Assembly (NCBI GenBank): GCA_964023275.1
Contig: OZ029914.1
Coordinates: 40,217,924-40,281,923 of the forward strand
Origin: Norana najaformis
Taxonomy: Eukaryota > Annelida > Clitellata > Crassiclitellata > Hormogastridae
Direction: 5' to 3'
DNA length: 64,000 nt
The notes under the pieces are model-generated. The model made no database searches. It was not told the origin of the DNA and saw only the letters and a program-made list of their open reading frames with translations. Positions 31,570-42,728 of this stretch are shown here, piece by piece; position 1 is the stretch's first letter; every line of letters begins with the position of its first letter. The position numbers were made by a program, and so were the translations under genes.

Positions 31570-34500
31570 CTGAAACGCAGAGCCACACAGTTCGAAAATT
31601 TAATACTAACATGTTTAAATGAAAGAGAATAATGAATCGCATCGCTTGAATCAATTACATCTAAATGAATAAATAACGTTAAATAAAACGAATTATTAAC
31701 AGCTTAAAGTTATGGCTGTCAGTGGTCGAGTTTTAGATGTGACAAGCTTTCATTATTTACTCGATAAATACATACTTACCCGACCAACATTCGTTGTTTT
31801 GCTTACAGTTTTGGTGTTGGTCTGGTGGAGGGCAGATAGGACACGACTGACAATTACATTCTGTAATGTTGAGACAAGCGATGCTGTTACCTTTGTTTAT
31901 ATAGCAAGGAGTGCTCAGACATACTGAATTAGTATTCATAATTAGCTTCAAACAACAACAGATCTAATCAGACACTTAGACCTAAGATCTGAGGTGAACA
32001 TTTCATTTTTACTTCGGCTAAATTCTCATGTCTCAGCATCGTAGCATTGTACATTTTACATAGAGAGGCAAAGGTAGGTTCATCATAACAGCCAAATCTC
32101 CTGAGACAAAATATTTTAGGGCAAAGCTACTAACTTTTGTGCCAATTTAGTATTAAAGCCAATCTTTGACGGTAAGTATTGTTTTTGAATTCCTGTGTGA
32201 GTTTGCATTTTCCTCCATATCATCCATAATGAGTGTTACGGATGATTGCAAGCTCTAAATTTAAGATGGATGACTTGATTCTAACAAAATCGATACACCG
32301 CTACCAATATTACTCCAACTAGAGTACCTGATGTCGAAGGCATTGTAGTTATAGTTGAACGCAAGGTAGTTGATGATTTAGTCGCAAACGTTGGCCAAGT
32401 AGTTGTAGGTTTTAGCCAAGTGGTCGTTGGTGGATAAGTCGTAGATTTTGGCGAAGGGCAGGTGGGACACGATGGACAATGACACTCTGTAAAGTTGAAA
32501 CAAATCATGCGTTACCCTTGTTTACATGACAGTGTTCAGATATACTTCGCAATAAGTTTGAAATAACACTAGATCTAATCAGATACTTAAAATTAACGAG
32601 AAAAGTTAAGTCCACTCTAGGTTAACAATTATTTTAAATTTTTTAATATCTAACATCTGAGCACTGTAGGATAATCTTACATATCAGGACAATCATCAGT
32701 TCATAATAACATTTAACTCCACTGAGCCCCCAGGCAGTAATTTTCAGTAAAGTTATAAATGAAGGCAATGTTTGATGGTAAATGTTGCTTTGAATAGCTC
32801 GATGAGTTTGCATTACCTCCGCATTCCCCAAAAGTAGCGTCTCTAATCGTTGTAAGCTCTAACTTAAAGATGGATGACTCAATTATAATAAAATAGATAA
32901 GGCACAACTTGATGGAGATGGCTATTGGTAACTATTGTGGTTGGTAAAGTACCTGTTGTCGAAGACACTGTAGTTATAGTTGAACTCAGGGTAGTTGTGG
33001 TTGATTCAGTCGTAGATGTTGGCGAACTAGTTGTAGGTGGTTCAGTAGTAGATGTTGGTGAACTAGTTGTTGGTGGTTCAGTCGAAGATGTTGGCGAACT
33101 AGTTGTAAGTGGTTCAGTCGTAGATGTTGGCGAACTAGTTGTAGGTGGTTCAGTCGTAGATGTTGGCGAACTAGTTGTAGGTGGTTCAGTCGTAGATGTT
33201 AGTGAACTCGTTGTAGGTGGTTCAGTCGTAGATGTTAGTGAACTCGTTGTAGGTGGTTCAGACGTAGATGTTGGCGAACTAGTTGTAGGTGGTTCAGTCG
33301 TAGATATTGACGAACTAGTTGTAGGTGGTTCAGTCGTAGATGTTGGCGAACTAGTTGTAGGTGGTTCAGTCGTAGATGTTGGCGAACTAGTTGTTGGTGG
33401 TTCAGTCGTAGATGTTGGCGAACTAGTTGTAGGTGGTTCAGTCGTAGATGTTGGCGAACTAGTTGTTGGTGGTTCAGTCGTAGATGTTGGCGAACTAGTT
33501 GTAGGTGGTTCAGTCGTAGATATTGACGAACTAGTTGTAGGTGGTTCAGTCGTAGATGTTGGCGAACTAGTGGCAGGTGGTTCAGTCGTAGATGTTGGCG
33601 AAGTAGTTGTAGGTTGTTCAGTCGTAGATGTTGGCGAACTAGTTGTATGTGGTTCAGTCGTAGATGATGGCGAACTAGTTGTTGGCGGTTCAGTCGTAGA
33701 TGTTGGCGAACTAGTGGCAGGTGGTTCAGTCGTAGATGTTGGCGAAGTAGTTGTAGGTTGTTCAGTCGTAGATGTTGGCGAACTAGTTGTAGGTTGTTCA
33801 GTCGTAGATTCTGGCCAGGTGGTTGTTTCTCCATTGTTACCTGAATAAATACATAAACAAATATCTCAAAGGCCAAATAAGTATAACCGAACGAATACGT
33901 ATATGAAGATCGTGGAATAGCAGCAATTTGCACCATCTATTAAACTGCTGCACGAATAGATGTTTGATTCTGATTCGAAACATCTGCGACATTCTGGATG
34001 AACAGCTGAAATGTTGAAATTGGTGGAATTTTGTTTGCTTGTTGTTCTGCCTTTGAGGTTTTTAGTTCTGACGGCTCAGTACAACATCAACATTTCTGGC
34101 AAACTCAGAACTTTCTGTTTGACCATGCAGGTCTCAGTCTGAGATTATACTGATGTTGAAGCAGCGATGGATCTCTGGCTCCTTTTTCATCCATATTTAA
34201 ACACAACCCACCCTAACCTCCTCTCCTCCTATCTTTGGTCTTCTGGCTAGCGGACTTGGTTCTTGCTACTGCACCTTTGGACAGCCACACTAACTTGACT
34301 CAGCGCTCGTGAGTAAGCTGCTGTCCTGCGCGTAGCTTTTAAGTAGCGCTTTAGAAATTTCGACTTTACGATTACGATTAAGATGGTGAACCCGCTCCTG
34401 CTTTATCGACAGATTCTTTTATTCGGTTGCCATTTCATTCGGTCCCTCGCTGATCACCGATAAGTTCGCGATTTATTCGATTCTAATCAGTCAAGACATC

Positions 34501-37500
34501 GTCATGAGCGCTCTCATAAAGTGTGTACAATTTTTTTGTGTACATCAGTCGCCAGCTTACATGCAGACAGGCTCAGCCTTACTTACATGTACATAAATAA
34601 AAACTATCCGCTGACTCGACCTTGTTTCATTATGCAGAAAACTGTGCTGCTGTACAGCTGTTCTCTGCACGGGTGGTTGAGCGTGGTCCTGCAATTTGGG
34701 TGGGAAGTTGAACTTTTATCGGATTAATATTATAAATAAAAGTAATAAAAACGAGGGATGCCCTGGTATTTCCTATCAATTTCAGTTTTTAAGTACACAA
34801 CTGAATAGTAGCTATTGATGGCTGATTTGCGGTTTTAAGTGGCTAATTAGTAGTTTTGGTTAATTGTGTGGGAGTGGTCTGTGGCTGAGTAGTTGATGTG
34901 AATTGTTCAGTAGTGTTGGCTGCTGAGACGGAGAAGTAGTTGAATGTGGCTGATTTATAGTTGTGGATTGCGTAGTAGTAGTTGTGGAGGCTTAATAACA
35001 GTTGTGGGTGGCTGAGTAGTCGTTGTAGTAAAGGGCTGAGTAGTAGACTGCGGTGGGTGAGTCAGTGTTTTAGGTGGCTCAGCAGTTTGCGTTCGGGTCG
35101 TGTTGTAGTTGTCTGTACGTGAGTAGCTATTGTTGAGGCCTGAGTTGTTTGTGGTTTTGTAGTATTCGTAGCCTTTCGGTTTATTCTGGCATTTGGATCG
35201 GCGAAGTACTATTGGGTTCGGATATTGTTGTTGTAGAGTATTCTTTTCGTTCTTGGTTTTTTGGCGATCGTTGGTTGCTTCGTTGTTACTGCACAAAGTG
35301 AATAAATTAATGATAGGGTGGTAGTAGGAGCTCAGCGGATTATAATACTGGTTGTTAGTGAGTGCCTGTTTAGTGGAGGCTATCACCCTAGCGAAAAGAT
35401 TTTAATTCATTGTTATTTCGACTGACCATTTATTTTGTTTTTTTGGCATTTCAATGGCGATGCAATTTGAATTTAGAACCGGCCTTACGCATAACGTCGT
35501 CGTTTTCGTCATTTTGGTATTACTGTTACCATTAATTTTTTTAATCATTGTGCTATTTGTTATTGCACCTGTCGTAAGAAGTGTACATAATGCCCAATGA
35601 AGAGAAACTTAACAAAAGCGATCTCTATGCTATCCTAAATGATGCTACAGTTCAATAGTATCCAAAAAGATACCGAAGTGTGCACTTAATTTCATGAATA
35701 TACAAGTAGTGCTAATGTAACTGGAAATGTTGCCAATGCACGTGAATGCTATGTTCGCAAAATAAAACGTTTTGATGTTTACGAAATGCGAGGATGATAT
35801 GGTAATTTAGTCTATAATGCATGATTTATTTACGCAGACGTTAAAGAACAGACTGGTCTAGATTTACATCCAACTCACACGGTGAATTGCAGGATGCGGT
35901 GAACGCGGGCGCATTTGTTGCTACCCAGGCGTACTGGATGTTTGTCGGTTTCGCAAATGTAACAATGCATTGGTAGTCTGCTGGAACGTCGGAATCGACT
36001 GTGATCGTTGATATCGATACTAACCAATATGTGTCAGCTCTCGACCTTTTCGGCGTTTCCGAAGTGTAGAAATTACCGTCGACCGTCCAGTTCATAACTG
36101 CATTGATAGGATGATAACTGCTATCGGCATACTTGATGCCGCAGCTCAATTCAAGAAGGGTAGTTGAATTGATTGCATTGCACGTACACGTTGGACCTTC
36201 GCCTGCAGAGGGTATAATCTGAATTTAATAGCGGCGAAAAAGGGCGACGATATCTGATGTGCATATGTATGATTCAAGGCAACGATAGGAGCTCACGTTA
36301 TTAAAAGCTAATAATATCAAAAATCTTTAGTAAAGGCTTAAAAAAATTACTATAGCTGTTTAATAACATCACACATGCATCTTTTAAAACATAATACAAG
36401 ATCCGAACAGGCCTGTGATTTGTAGGGGTTACTCTGTTATGAAAGGCTTAATTCGTAAGAACATTTTGAGACGTTTACTTCAAGTATTTAGATATTAGAC
36501 ATCAGATGACGCATGAAAAAGTCTCGGAAAAACTACCAACACAGAAACTAATCGCACAAAACTCACGAACATGCAGGATCTTGGCGCTGACATTCTTGGC
36601 AATTTTTTATAACTGAAAATACAAACTGAAACTGAAATTGATACCCAGTCCTATTTTAGGTGTAATAGCGTTAGAGGCTGTCACGCCAGTTCCATTAACA
36701 CCATTGACAACCTCCAGTGGAGGAGATAAAATGTTGTCATAAATTTGATACATCAACGAGTTAGCTCGTCTGAACTCCGCTACATCTTCCTGGCCACAAC
36801 GCAAGGACTGTTGCATAGTAGCCTGGAAGGTTGGCAATGCAAGGTGGTAACTAATTTCATGCTTTACCTTGCCAACTTTCCCTCTAAAATCATCAAGCTG
36901 TTCATAAGTTTACATGACATTCATAAGATTGCCACCATAATATTCAATAGTATACAAGTCTACTTACGAACGACAAGTAATTTGGCGGCGCTCCTGACGC
37001 TGGTAGTGTTTTTTATGATATACAAGCCAGCATTTGCTATCGGATCTCTTCCTGGAGTTGTCGTTGCGTTCTTTATGATCAGACCAATCCGGTCGGCTCC
37101 ATAGATGTCCGTTAACGAAGGATTAACATAATCACTAGAGTTTGTGATCGTAACAGTATTTAGCGCATATGAAGTTGAAATAACCTGCCAAACTGCGTTT
37201 ACGCGTCTGTTGCAGATCATTACTATCTCCCGAGTTCCTTCGTTAACGGCCTGATTTATTGGCGGAGTCCGGCATTGACCATGAACACCTGCAAGAAAAA
37301 GACAATGATGCTTCGTAAAGAACTGAGACCTGCTTATCTGTTTCTAACATTGAGTATTTCAATGTGATTGCTCGCGTATTTGTCAGCATTCTGTTGGGCA
37401 ACCTTTTCTGCATGTATATTCACTTTGAAAGCCTTAAGCAAATACAGCCCATCCATCTATTAAATCTAGCATTTTATATTCTTGCACGATTGCGTCTTCC

Positions 37501-38958
37501 ATCAATATTCTTTTGGGTAACAATTGGTTTTGTAACATAACACTTATCCTATCACTTTAAATACCGAGTCATGAATTCATCTGGACTTTTCCATGATTCA
37601 TAGTCTGCTGGCCATGAATGTAACGATAGTACTGCTAAGTAGCGAAAAAGATTTACAGAGCTTTTTAGATACCTCTCGATAGTAATCCTCGCCAGCAATG
37701 GCGTGATATCAATGTGTTCTTTTGCGCGGATACAGTGTGAATTTCTGAACTTTATAAAGGGACATTAGCAAATTTCTGTTGTAGTATGTGGTCGATGTTC
37801 AAAAAATAATAACCGTTTAGTTCCACCAACTCAGTCTAAATTGCATGAAACGCCTCTCACTCGATCGTCTTCGTCTGATAAGGAACTATAATGGATCTAG
37901 GTTTACAGTCTGACAACCGTGCGCAAAGTGCAACTCTGAGTTCCGTATGAGTCGTTGTACAAGTATTACGTTTGTGGGGCAGTTACAGTTCTCGCAGTCC
38001 ATAGGATGCAGGGTTTGTGATGACAGGCGTTCTATTTTCGTTTTTTAAAAAGGCGCTACATAAAGTTAAGCTTATAAAATAAACTTAGTTCTGGTCTGTC
38101 GAGGTCTTGGATTTACTTGTCATGAAAAAGCAATTTATACAATAGAGACTGGAGGGACATCTACACAGTTCCCAACTGGCAGAGACTCGGCTCAGCTACT
38201 TAAAGAAAAATGTATAAGCATAATCTTGCGTTACCTTTAAATTAGGACAGTACAATACAATAAGTACATTACTGCAGCCCACACCATAATAAGGTACAAT
38301 ACAATACGATGCAATAAAATAATACAATAAACTAAAATCCACGCCTAATCGTATTTTCTTATTATTCCTTGAGAGCTTCAATGGCGGGTATGAAGCTGTA
38401 AGTGGTTTAACGAAGAGTGAGCCTTTCTTCCGTACTCAAGTGAAATTTGCATCACAGAAGGTGTGGAGCACTGTAGTCGATTAGTTAGTGTGCTCGGTTT
38501 GTGTCGCGGAGAATACGGAATCGAATCTCCCCTCAAACGGCTACTGTGTAGGGGGATATGCTCAAGGCATTGAGCAAGTCCTTGATTCGTAATTGCTCAG
38601 CCCATCGATTGATTCGTAGTCAATGGATAATAACGCTTTATAAATGCAGCAATAGTTAAAAGAAGGGCAAGTTCATCGCCTTCGGCAAAAACGCATGATG
38701 CAGGTTAAAGAGTTATATTCGTTTATAGCTACAAGTGCAATGGCAGATATAAACATTTATCCTAGACTGACCCTAATGCAGGTCTTCAGGTCTAATGTGT
38801 TGCTGAAGGCTCTAATAATAGAGGTTCTAATGGCCATCGTGCATAATTATCGCTCTTACTGAGATATAGTAAGCCTACTCACCTTTTTCCAACAAAGCAA
38901 ATAGTAACAGAGTGAATGCCACTCTAAGTACCATTTCCCTTTTGTAGCCGTCAATCAT
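31235..38958 (-). CDS. Ig/Thr-rich secreted protein gene 2
   Basis: Model, 5' to 3': signal peptide 38883-38958; Ig1 36968-37288; Ig2 35879-36202; Thr-rich stalk 32953-33840; Cys module 31780-31890; C-terminal domain 31235-31569. Total 2055 bases, 684 residues plus stop, all joins phase 1. The second Cys-Thr exon present in genes 1 and 4 is recognisable at 32328-32517 but damaged and left out. The stalk has about 24 units of a 12-residue TTEPPTTSSPTS-type repeat. Ig2 is nearly identical to gene 1's, while the C-terminal domain is closest to gene 4's, so the copy is mosaic. Secreted, no membrane anchor seen; function inferred only. Confidence 0.75.
31780..31890 (-). CDS. Gene 2 exon: Cys module
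   Basis: 37 codons, phase 1-1, donor GTAAGT. It encodes CLNITECNCQSCPICPPP and ends CWS. Confidence 0.7.
32328..32517 (-). pseudogene. Gene 2 damaged Cys-Thr exon
   Basis: It still reads CFNFTECHCPSCPTCPSP...TTTW, with a GTACTC donor, but two bases are missing in the start (GTAACGC instead of GTAACAGC) and the acceptor AG used in genes 1 and 4 is AA here. Skipping it keeps the frame because the neighbours are phase 1. Confidence 0.6.
32953..33840 (-). CDS. Gene 2 exon: Thr-rich repeat stalk
   Basis: 296 codons, phase 1-1, acceptor ATTCAG, donor GTACTT. After NNGETTTWPESTTE it is almost pure 36-base repeats (ACAACTAGTTCGCCAACATC then TACGACTGAACCACCT) encoding TTSSPTSTTEPP. Mucin-like stalk. 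Confidence 0.8.
33060..33800 (-). repeat. 36-base coding minisatellite, gene 2
   Basis: About 20 near-perfect units. Some variants (GTCGAAGTAGTT, GTGGCAGG on the plus strand) occur in pairs, showing block duplication. Confidence 0.9.
34195..34382 (-). mobile_element. Dispersed repeat inserted in gene 2 intron
   Basis: Reverse copy of the AGCGCTGCTTT family. The same insertion is in gene 4 (60379-60566), while gene 1 has the uninterrupted site near 21492. Confidence 0.65.
34800..35301 (-). pseudogene. Gene 2 decayed Thr-rich exon
   Basis: It follows a CACTTTGTGCAG acceptor-like site and reads TTRTQTAEPPKTLTHPPQSTTQP in part, but stops interrupt it in the phase demanded by Ig2. Confidence 0.5.
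35879..36202 (-). CDS. Gene 2 exon: Ig-like domain 2
   Basis: 108 codons, phase 1-1, donor GTGAGT after CNSP. It keeps the canonical Cys-Trp-Cys core (LELSCGIKYAD, AVMNWTV, ADYQC). Confidence 0.8.
36640..36828 (-). pseudogene. Gene 2 dead second Ig1-like exon
   Basis: It reads MYQIYDNILSPPLEVVNGVN and SNAITPK, parallel to Ig1, without matching splice sites or the C-terminal strand. Confidence 0.6.
36968..37288 (-). CDS. Gene 2 exon: Ig-like domain 1
   Basis: 107 codons, phase 1-1, donor GTAAGT. It has MICNRRVNAVWQV and AGLYIIK, again without the second canonical Cys. Confidence 0.8.
38455..38655 (+). mobile_element. tRNA-derived SINE in gene 2 intron 1
   Basis: Same element and same position as 25195-25385 in gene 1: it inserted before the two copies separated. 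Confidence 0.75.
38883..38958 (-). CDS. Gene 2 exon 1: signal peptide
   Basis: ATG at 38956-38958, a KRE basic segment, a hydrophobic VLRVAFTLLLFALL core and a phase-1 GTGAGT donor. Confidence 0.8.
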
Positions 38959-39554
38959 CTTAATTAAGTTCCAATGCTTAGAGTTGTTCTCGATCCGGTC
39001 TTTACAACAAAGAAAGTCCAGTTAAAAGTTGGAGAAGGCCTAAAGACTCACTGAAAACAGCATTACAGTTTAACCTTATTACCACCAACAAAAATCAACA
39101 GGACAAAACAATCTAGAGCAACATTATGCATAGCTAGGTTCGATTTCTTCGATTTCTTCGATTTTTTAAATGTCGAGTTTAATTGCTTCATAATCACTGG
39201 AAAAAGAACAAATCGCTACTGCTTGAAATAGATCTGTGCATCGTAATTCTTTTGAATAAGTCTATCGACTCACAAAGACACCAGTGAAGCTGTTTCGATT
39301 TCTGCTTAACTGTTTAACAACATATTGTTGGAAAATTGAAACTTCAACTACCTCTCGTCATAATTGTCGATTTGTAATTAAGTAACACTTTTAACTTTAC
39401 TAAATAGTGAAAACTAAAAGTTAAACTCAGCGTTCAAAGCGTTTCAGGAATGACGAAGTCATGTCAAGATCGCTGATTAAATACAACACATGCATTTATC
39501 TGTCGAAGCATGAGGCGCCGTATACTTTTTGTTGATTGTGTAGTCATTGCTCTG

Positions 39555-39630
39555 CTTCGGGCTTATGTGGGGCGAATTACAGGCAGGGCAGTCAATCAGC
39601 CATACGCCTGACGTGCATATTTATGGTGTG
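39555..39630 (-). promoter_or_regulatory. Candidate core promoter of gene 2
   Basis: ATAAATA on the minus strand at 39618-39624 with the same ATATGCACGT neighbour as genes 1 and 3; 660 bases from the ATG. Confidence 0.5.
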
Positions 39631-40704
39631 CATTGTGTAGGCCTAAGCTAAAAAGCCACAAAGGGATGCCCAATATTCGGTTAGAAATATGGTCACACGT
39701 GCATGTTTAGACAGAAGTGATTTCCCTCAAATATTACGGTTCGCCACGCTTTGTTTGATAGCCCAGAGTAAAGTCCATTGTTTTAAATGTAACAAACTAT
39801 GATGCTCGAAGTTTTGAATGGGGAAATTGATCTACTTTTTGTCCAATTTATCTGAAAATGACAAACAAATTTTTAACTTGGAGATTATAACAGAGATTTA
39901 TTGAAATCTCAGCAACAGTTCCTGACTCAAAATTTCTTGAATTTTATGTCATCGTACTGCTTTGCTCCTGCAATTCTTCAACTGACTAGAATTACTGAAA
40001 CTTTTGCGATTTTAATTGGCAGTATTTTGCTAATACTTAAAATTATGCGCTACAGAAATGCACAAATAGGATTTAAAAACGACGGAGAAAAGCTATTTGT
40101 GTCGCATCTTACCCATCACTTTCGTTAAGATGCAACACAGTCTAAACAAGAGAAGGACTCTGACCTGGAGAGTTACCATCCTGTTACAACTTCGCCGAAA
40201 ATGAGTTCCTCAGGTTCTATAGACGATTGTTTACCTGTAAAGACGAGTTTCTGAGTCCCATTCTTTGTCTGTAGAGATTTTTCTTAGACCAGTATATATC
40301 AGAATGTATATGTAGGTCTATGCTCTAATAAATACTAATGCATTGCACTGTGCATCAGCAGTGAACAATAGTTTAACAGTATCAGTCTGAATACCATAAA
40401 AAGATTTGTCCTGTTTCCAGCCCATACCTGAAAAAAACTACAAGATCTCGCGTGTATTACTATGTAGCCCAGAGTGACAACGTATTGAATAACCCATCCT
40501 GTTCGGTCACCCTGTTTATTCAGCTATGTGTCAATTCAGAATGTGAACAGTCCGGCAGTGCCGTTTGTCAGAAGTGAATGCACAATTGGTTTAGACTTGT
40601 AGAATATGTAGATAGCCCATTCTTTGTTTAGCAATGGATTTCAAGGATAGGCATTAGGTTTACTATCGACTTTTGTTGAAGCATGAACAATGCATTGCAC
40701 AGTT

Positions 40705-40890
40705 ATTAAGCTGAGAAATGTAAATAGGGCATGTTGGCTAGAGCGCTTGGCGTACCACGCTGATTGTATGGATTCAAGCCTCCCCTGAGAGGGTTGTGGT
40801 GCAGAGTCCTTGGTCAACTCTTTCACTCACAATTGCTCGGTGACATCGACTGATGCTGAGTTACTAGGTAGTGGCGCAGAATGAATGCAT
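40705..40890 (+). mobile_element. tRNA-derived SINE
   Basis: Head TTGGCTAGAGCGCTTGGCGT and GGATTCAAGCC, tail GACATCGACTGATGCTGAG and GTGGCGCAGAATGAATGCAT. Confidence 0.75.
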
Positions 40891-41234
40891 AAATGATCTT
40901 GTCCAGTTTAGAAACTGCTAGCAAGGCAACCGACAGTCAATCTCACTTTTTCAGACAGCCGATATTGAAAAGTTGGCAACAATCAGTTGCATCATCAAAG
41001 ATTTATTTTTTTATCTTCATTTGGAACGAATAAAGCTAGTTCGATTCGTTAGGCATATTTTTCGTTATTTAACGTCAAAGGATAATAAATTCAAAATAGC
41101 CATGAGCTAACGTTTACTGAACTGTTTTAACATTCAGCAGCCTTTGAACTAGTCAAAGTTTTGTTATCTTCTTTTTCTTTTGCTAAGATAAGTTAGACAG
41201 CAAACGATTGCTCTTAATCAGTTTGTGATGCAGC

Positions 41235-41345
41235 AATAAACTCCGCCAATACCGTAACTCGGGTAGTGCGAGAATCAAGCCTGGGTAAAAGAGGAGGGCG
41301 ACGTCAACAGGGTTTTGGTGCCAGAAGATGTCGTTAAACATTGGA
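41235..41345 (+). repeat. Dispersed repeat (GGAGGGCGACGTCAAC family)
   Basis: Second copy of the unit at 24835-24960. Confidence 0.55.
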
Positions 41346-42393
41346 AACTACTACGATGCAGCAAATCGGAATTGTATAATTGCAACAAAAAGTCAATTTT
41401 CATTTGGAAATGCATTATGTCATATAGGCATTCACTGGGCAAAGAGATATGTTAGCCATGACATTTCCAAATGGTGAATATTTTGCCTTCTTCTGTTGCT
41501 AGCACAGATTCGCCTTTCGCTTACACTTTTAATAACTCTTTGCAGCAGAGTTTTGTCCTCTATATCTGGAATTATCGCAGAGTAAATTTGTAACGTAACT
41601 TCCATCTTCAAGCAAGATTGAGCACCTTAAAAGCCCTTGCTCTAGTTCTGAATGTTTTTGCCCTTTATATCTCTTATATTGTCGTAATATCCAGACGCTT
41701 ATTATTTTTATTTCCATATACTTTTGAATGCGTGCTAAACTTATCTTTTCTCTTTTGTATTTTAAACATGGACCAGCCGTATTACAGCATTTGGCAAAAC
41801 TTTTTGAACTCATGACTATGTTCTAAACCTCAATTTTGTCATAAAGTCATTTGACTCTGACTTATTTCCTGATCATAATTGAAATTTTGATTTGATTGAA
41901 TAAATTGTAGAAGGCTCTATTGTTACGGCTACATCGAAATCGTAATCCTAAAATTTCTAAAGCCTTGCTTTGCAACTAAGCGCAGAGTACCGGATTATTC
42001 ACAAGCTGTATATGCATTGGTCTCACAGATGCTAAAATTTAAACGTGCACTGTTTATTCTTAAGGAAATAATGCTAGATGCTAGAATCAAACCGTATGAT
42101 TGAACATTGAGACGTATTACTTGAAACTAACAACTAAGAAGTGAGATTTATTTATTGCAGATTAAAAGAGAATATACATTTTTCTCTTGGTGCAGTGTTG
42201 TATGTTGGTCGAGTTTAACTGTACGCAGAGGCACGCAACGTATCCACAAACGTATAAGGGTTCTGATGACTTTAATAATTTTTGCTTAATTAATTTAGGA
42301 GTCGTAATCAGTTTGTTATGCAGTTACTCAGATGCGCGAAAATGTAAACATACTAACTATGCTAGTTGAATGTTTTCTGCCGTTTTCTGAAGT

Positions 42394-42728
42394 CTAGGCC
42401 AGTTGTATCATTCTCTTACACGATTCACTGCAATCGCTAATATTAGCATTAGCAATATTTCCCGCTTCTATAAAATCACCGACTCCAGACACAATAATTT
42501 TTTTCTCGTCTAACAACTTCCAATCATTCGACATATACGAGGCGTTAACAGCAGCCATCTCGCATATGCCATCATCGCAAAGACGATCGTGTATCAGCCA
42601 ACGACTTTCGTTCCTCAAAGTCACAACAACTCCGCACAACAACGCATCTTGACAGCAGCTGTCGGATTTCGCATATAACTCAACCTTTGCAACACATTCC
42701 TCGTAGATCTCATTCAAATTGACTCCTT
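42394..42728 (-). CDS. Gene 3 exon: C-terminal domain lacking two cysteines
   Basis: 335 bases, acceptor GGTTTCAG, stop TAG. KCDSCC is KSDSCC (codon at 42664-42666) and DASC is NASY (codon at 42535-42537). The remaining cysteines are conserved. Confidence 0.8.

Larger units (their letters stand above)
39631..42393. other. Spacer between genes 2 and 3
   Basis: No coding sequence recognised. It holds a SINE (40705-40890), a copy of the GGAGGGCGACGTCAAC repeat (41235-41345) and a piece of the AGCGCTGCTTT family (41935-42020). Confidence 0.6.

Noticed and set aside
32925-33848. Plus-strand 307-codon frame (VVDVGELVVGGS repeats)
   Set aside because: It is the complement of the 36-base stalk repeat; the minus-strand frame has matching splice sites and phase.
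33235-33936. Minus-strand frame LRLNHLQLVRQH
   Set aside because: An alternative frame through the repeat; it crosses the acceptor and does not match exon phase.
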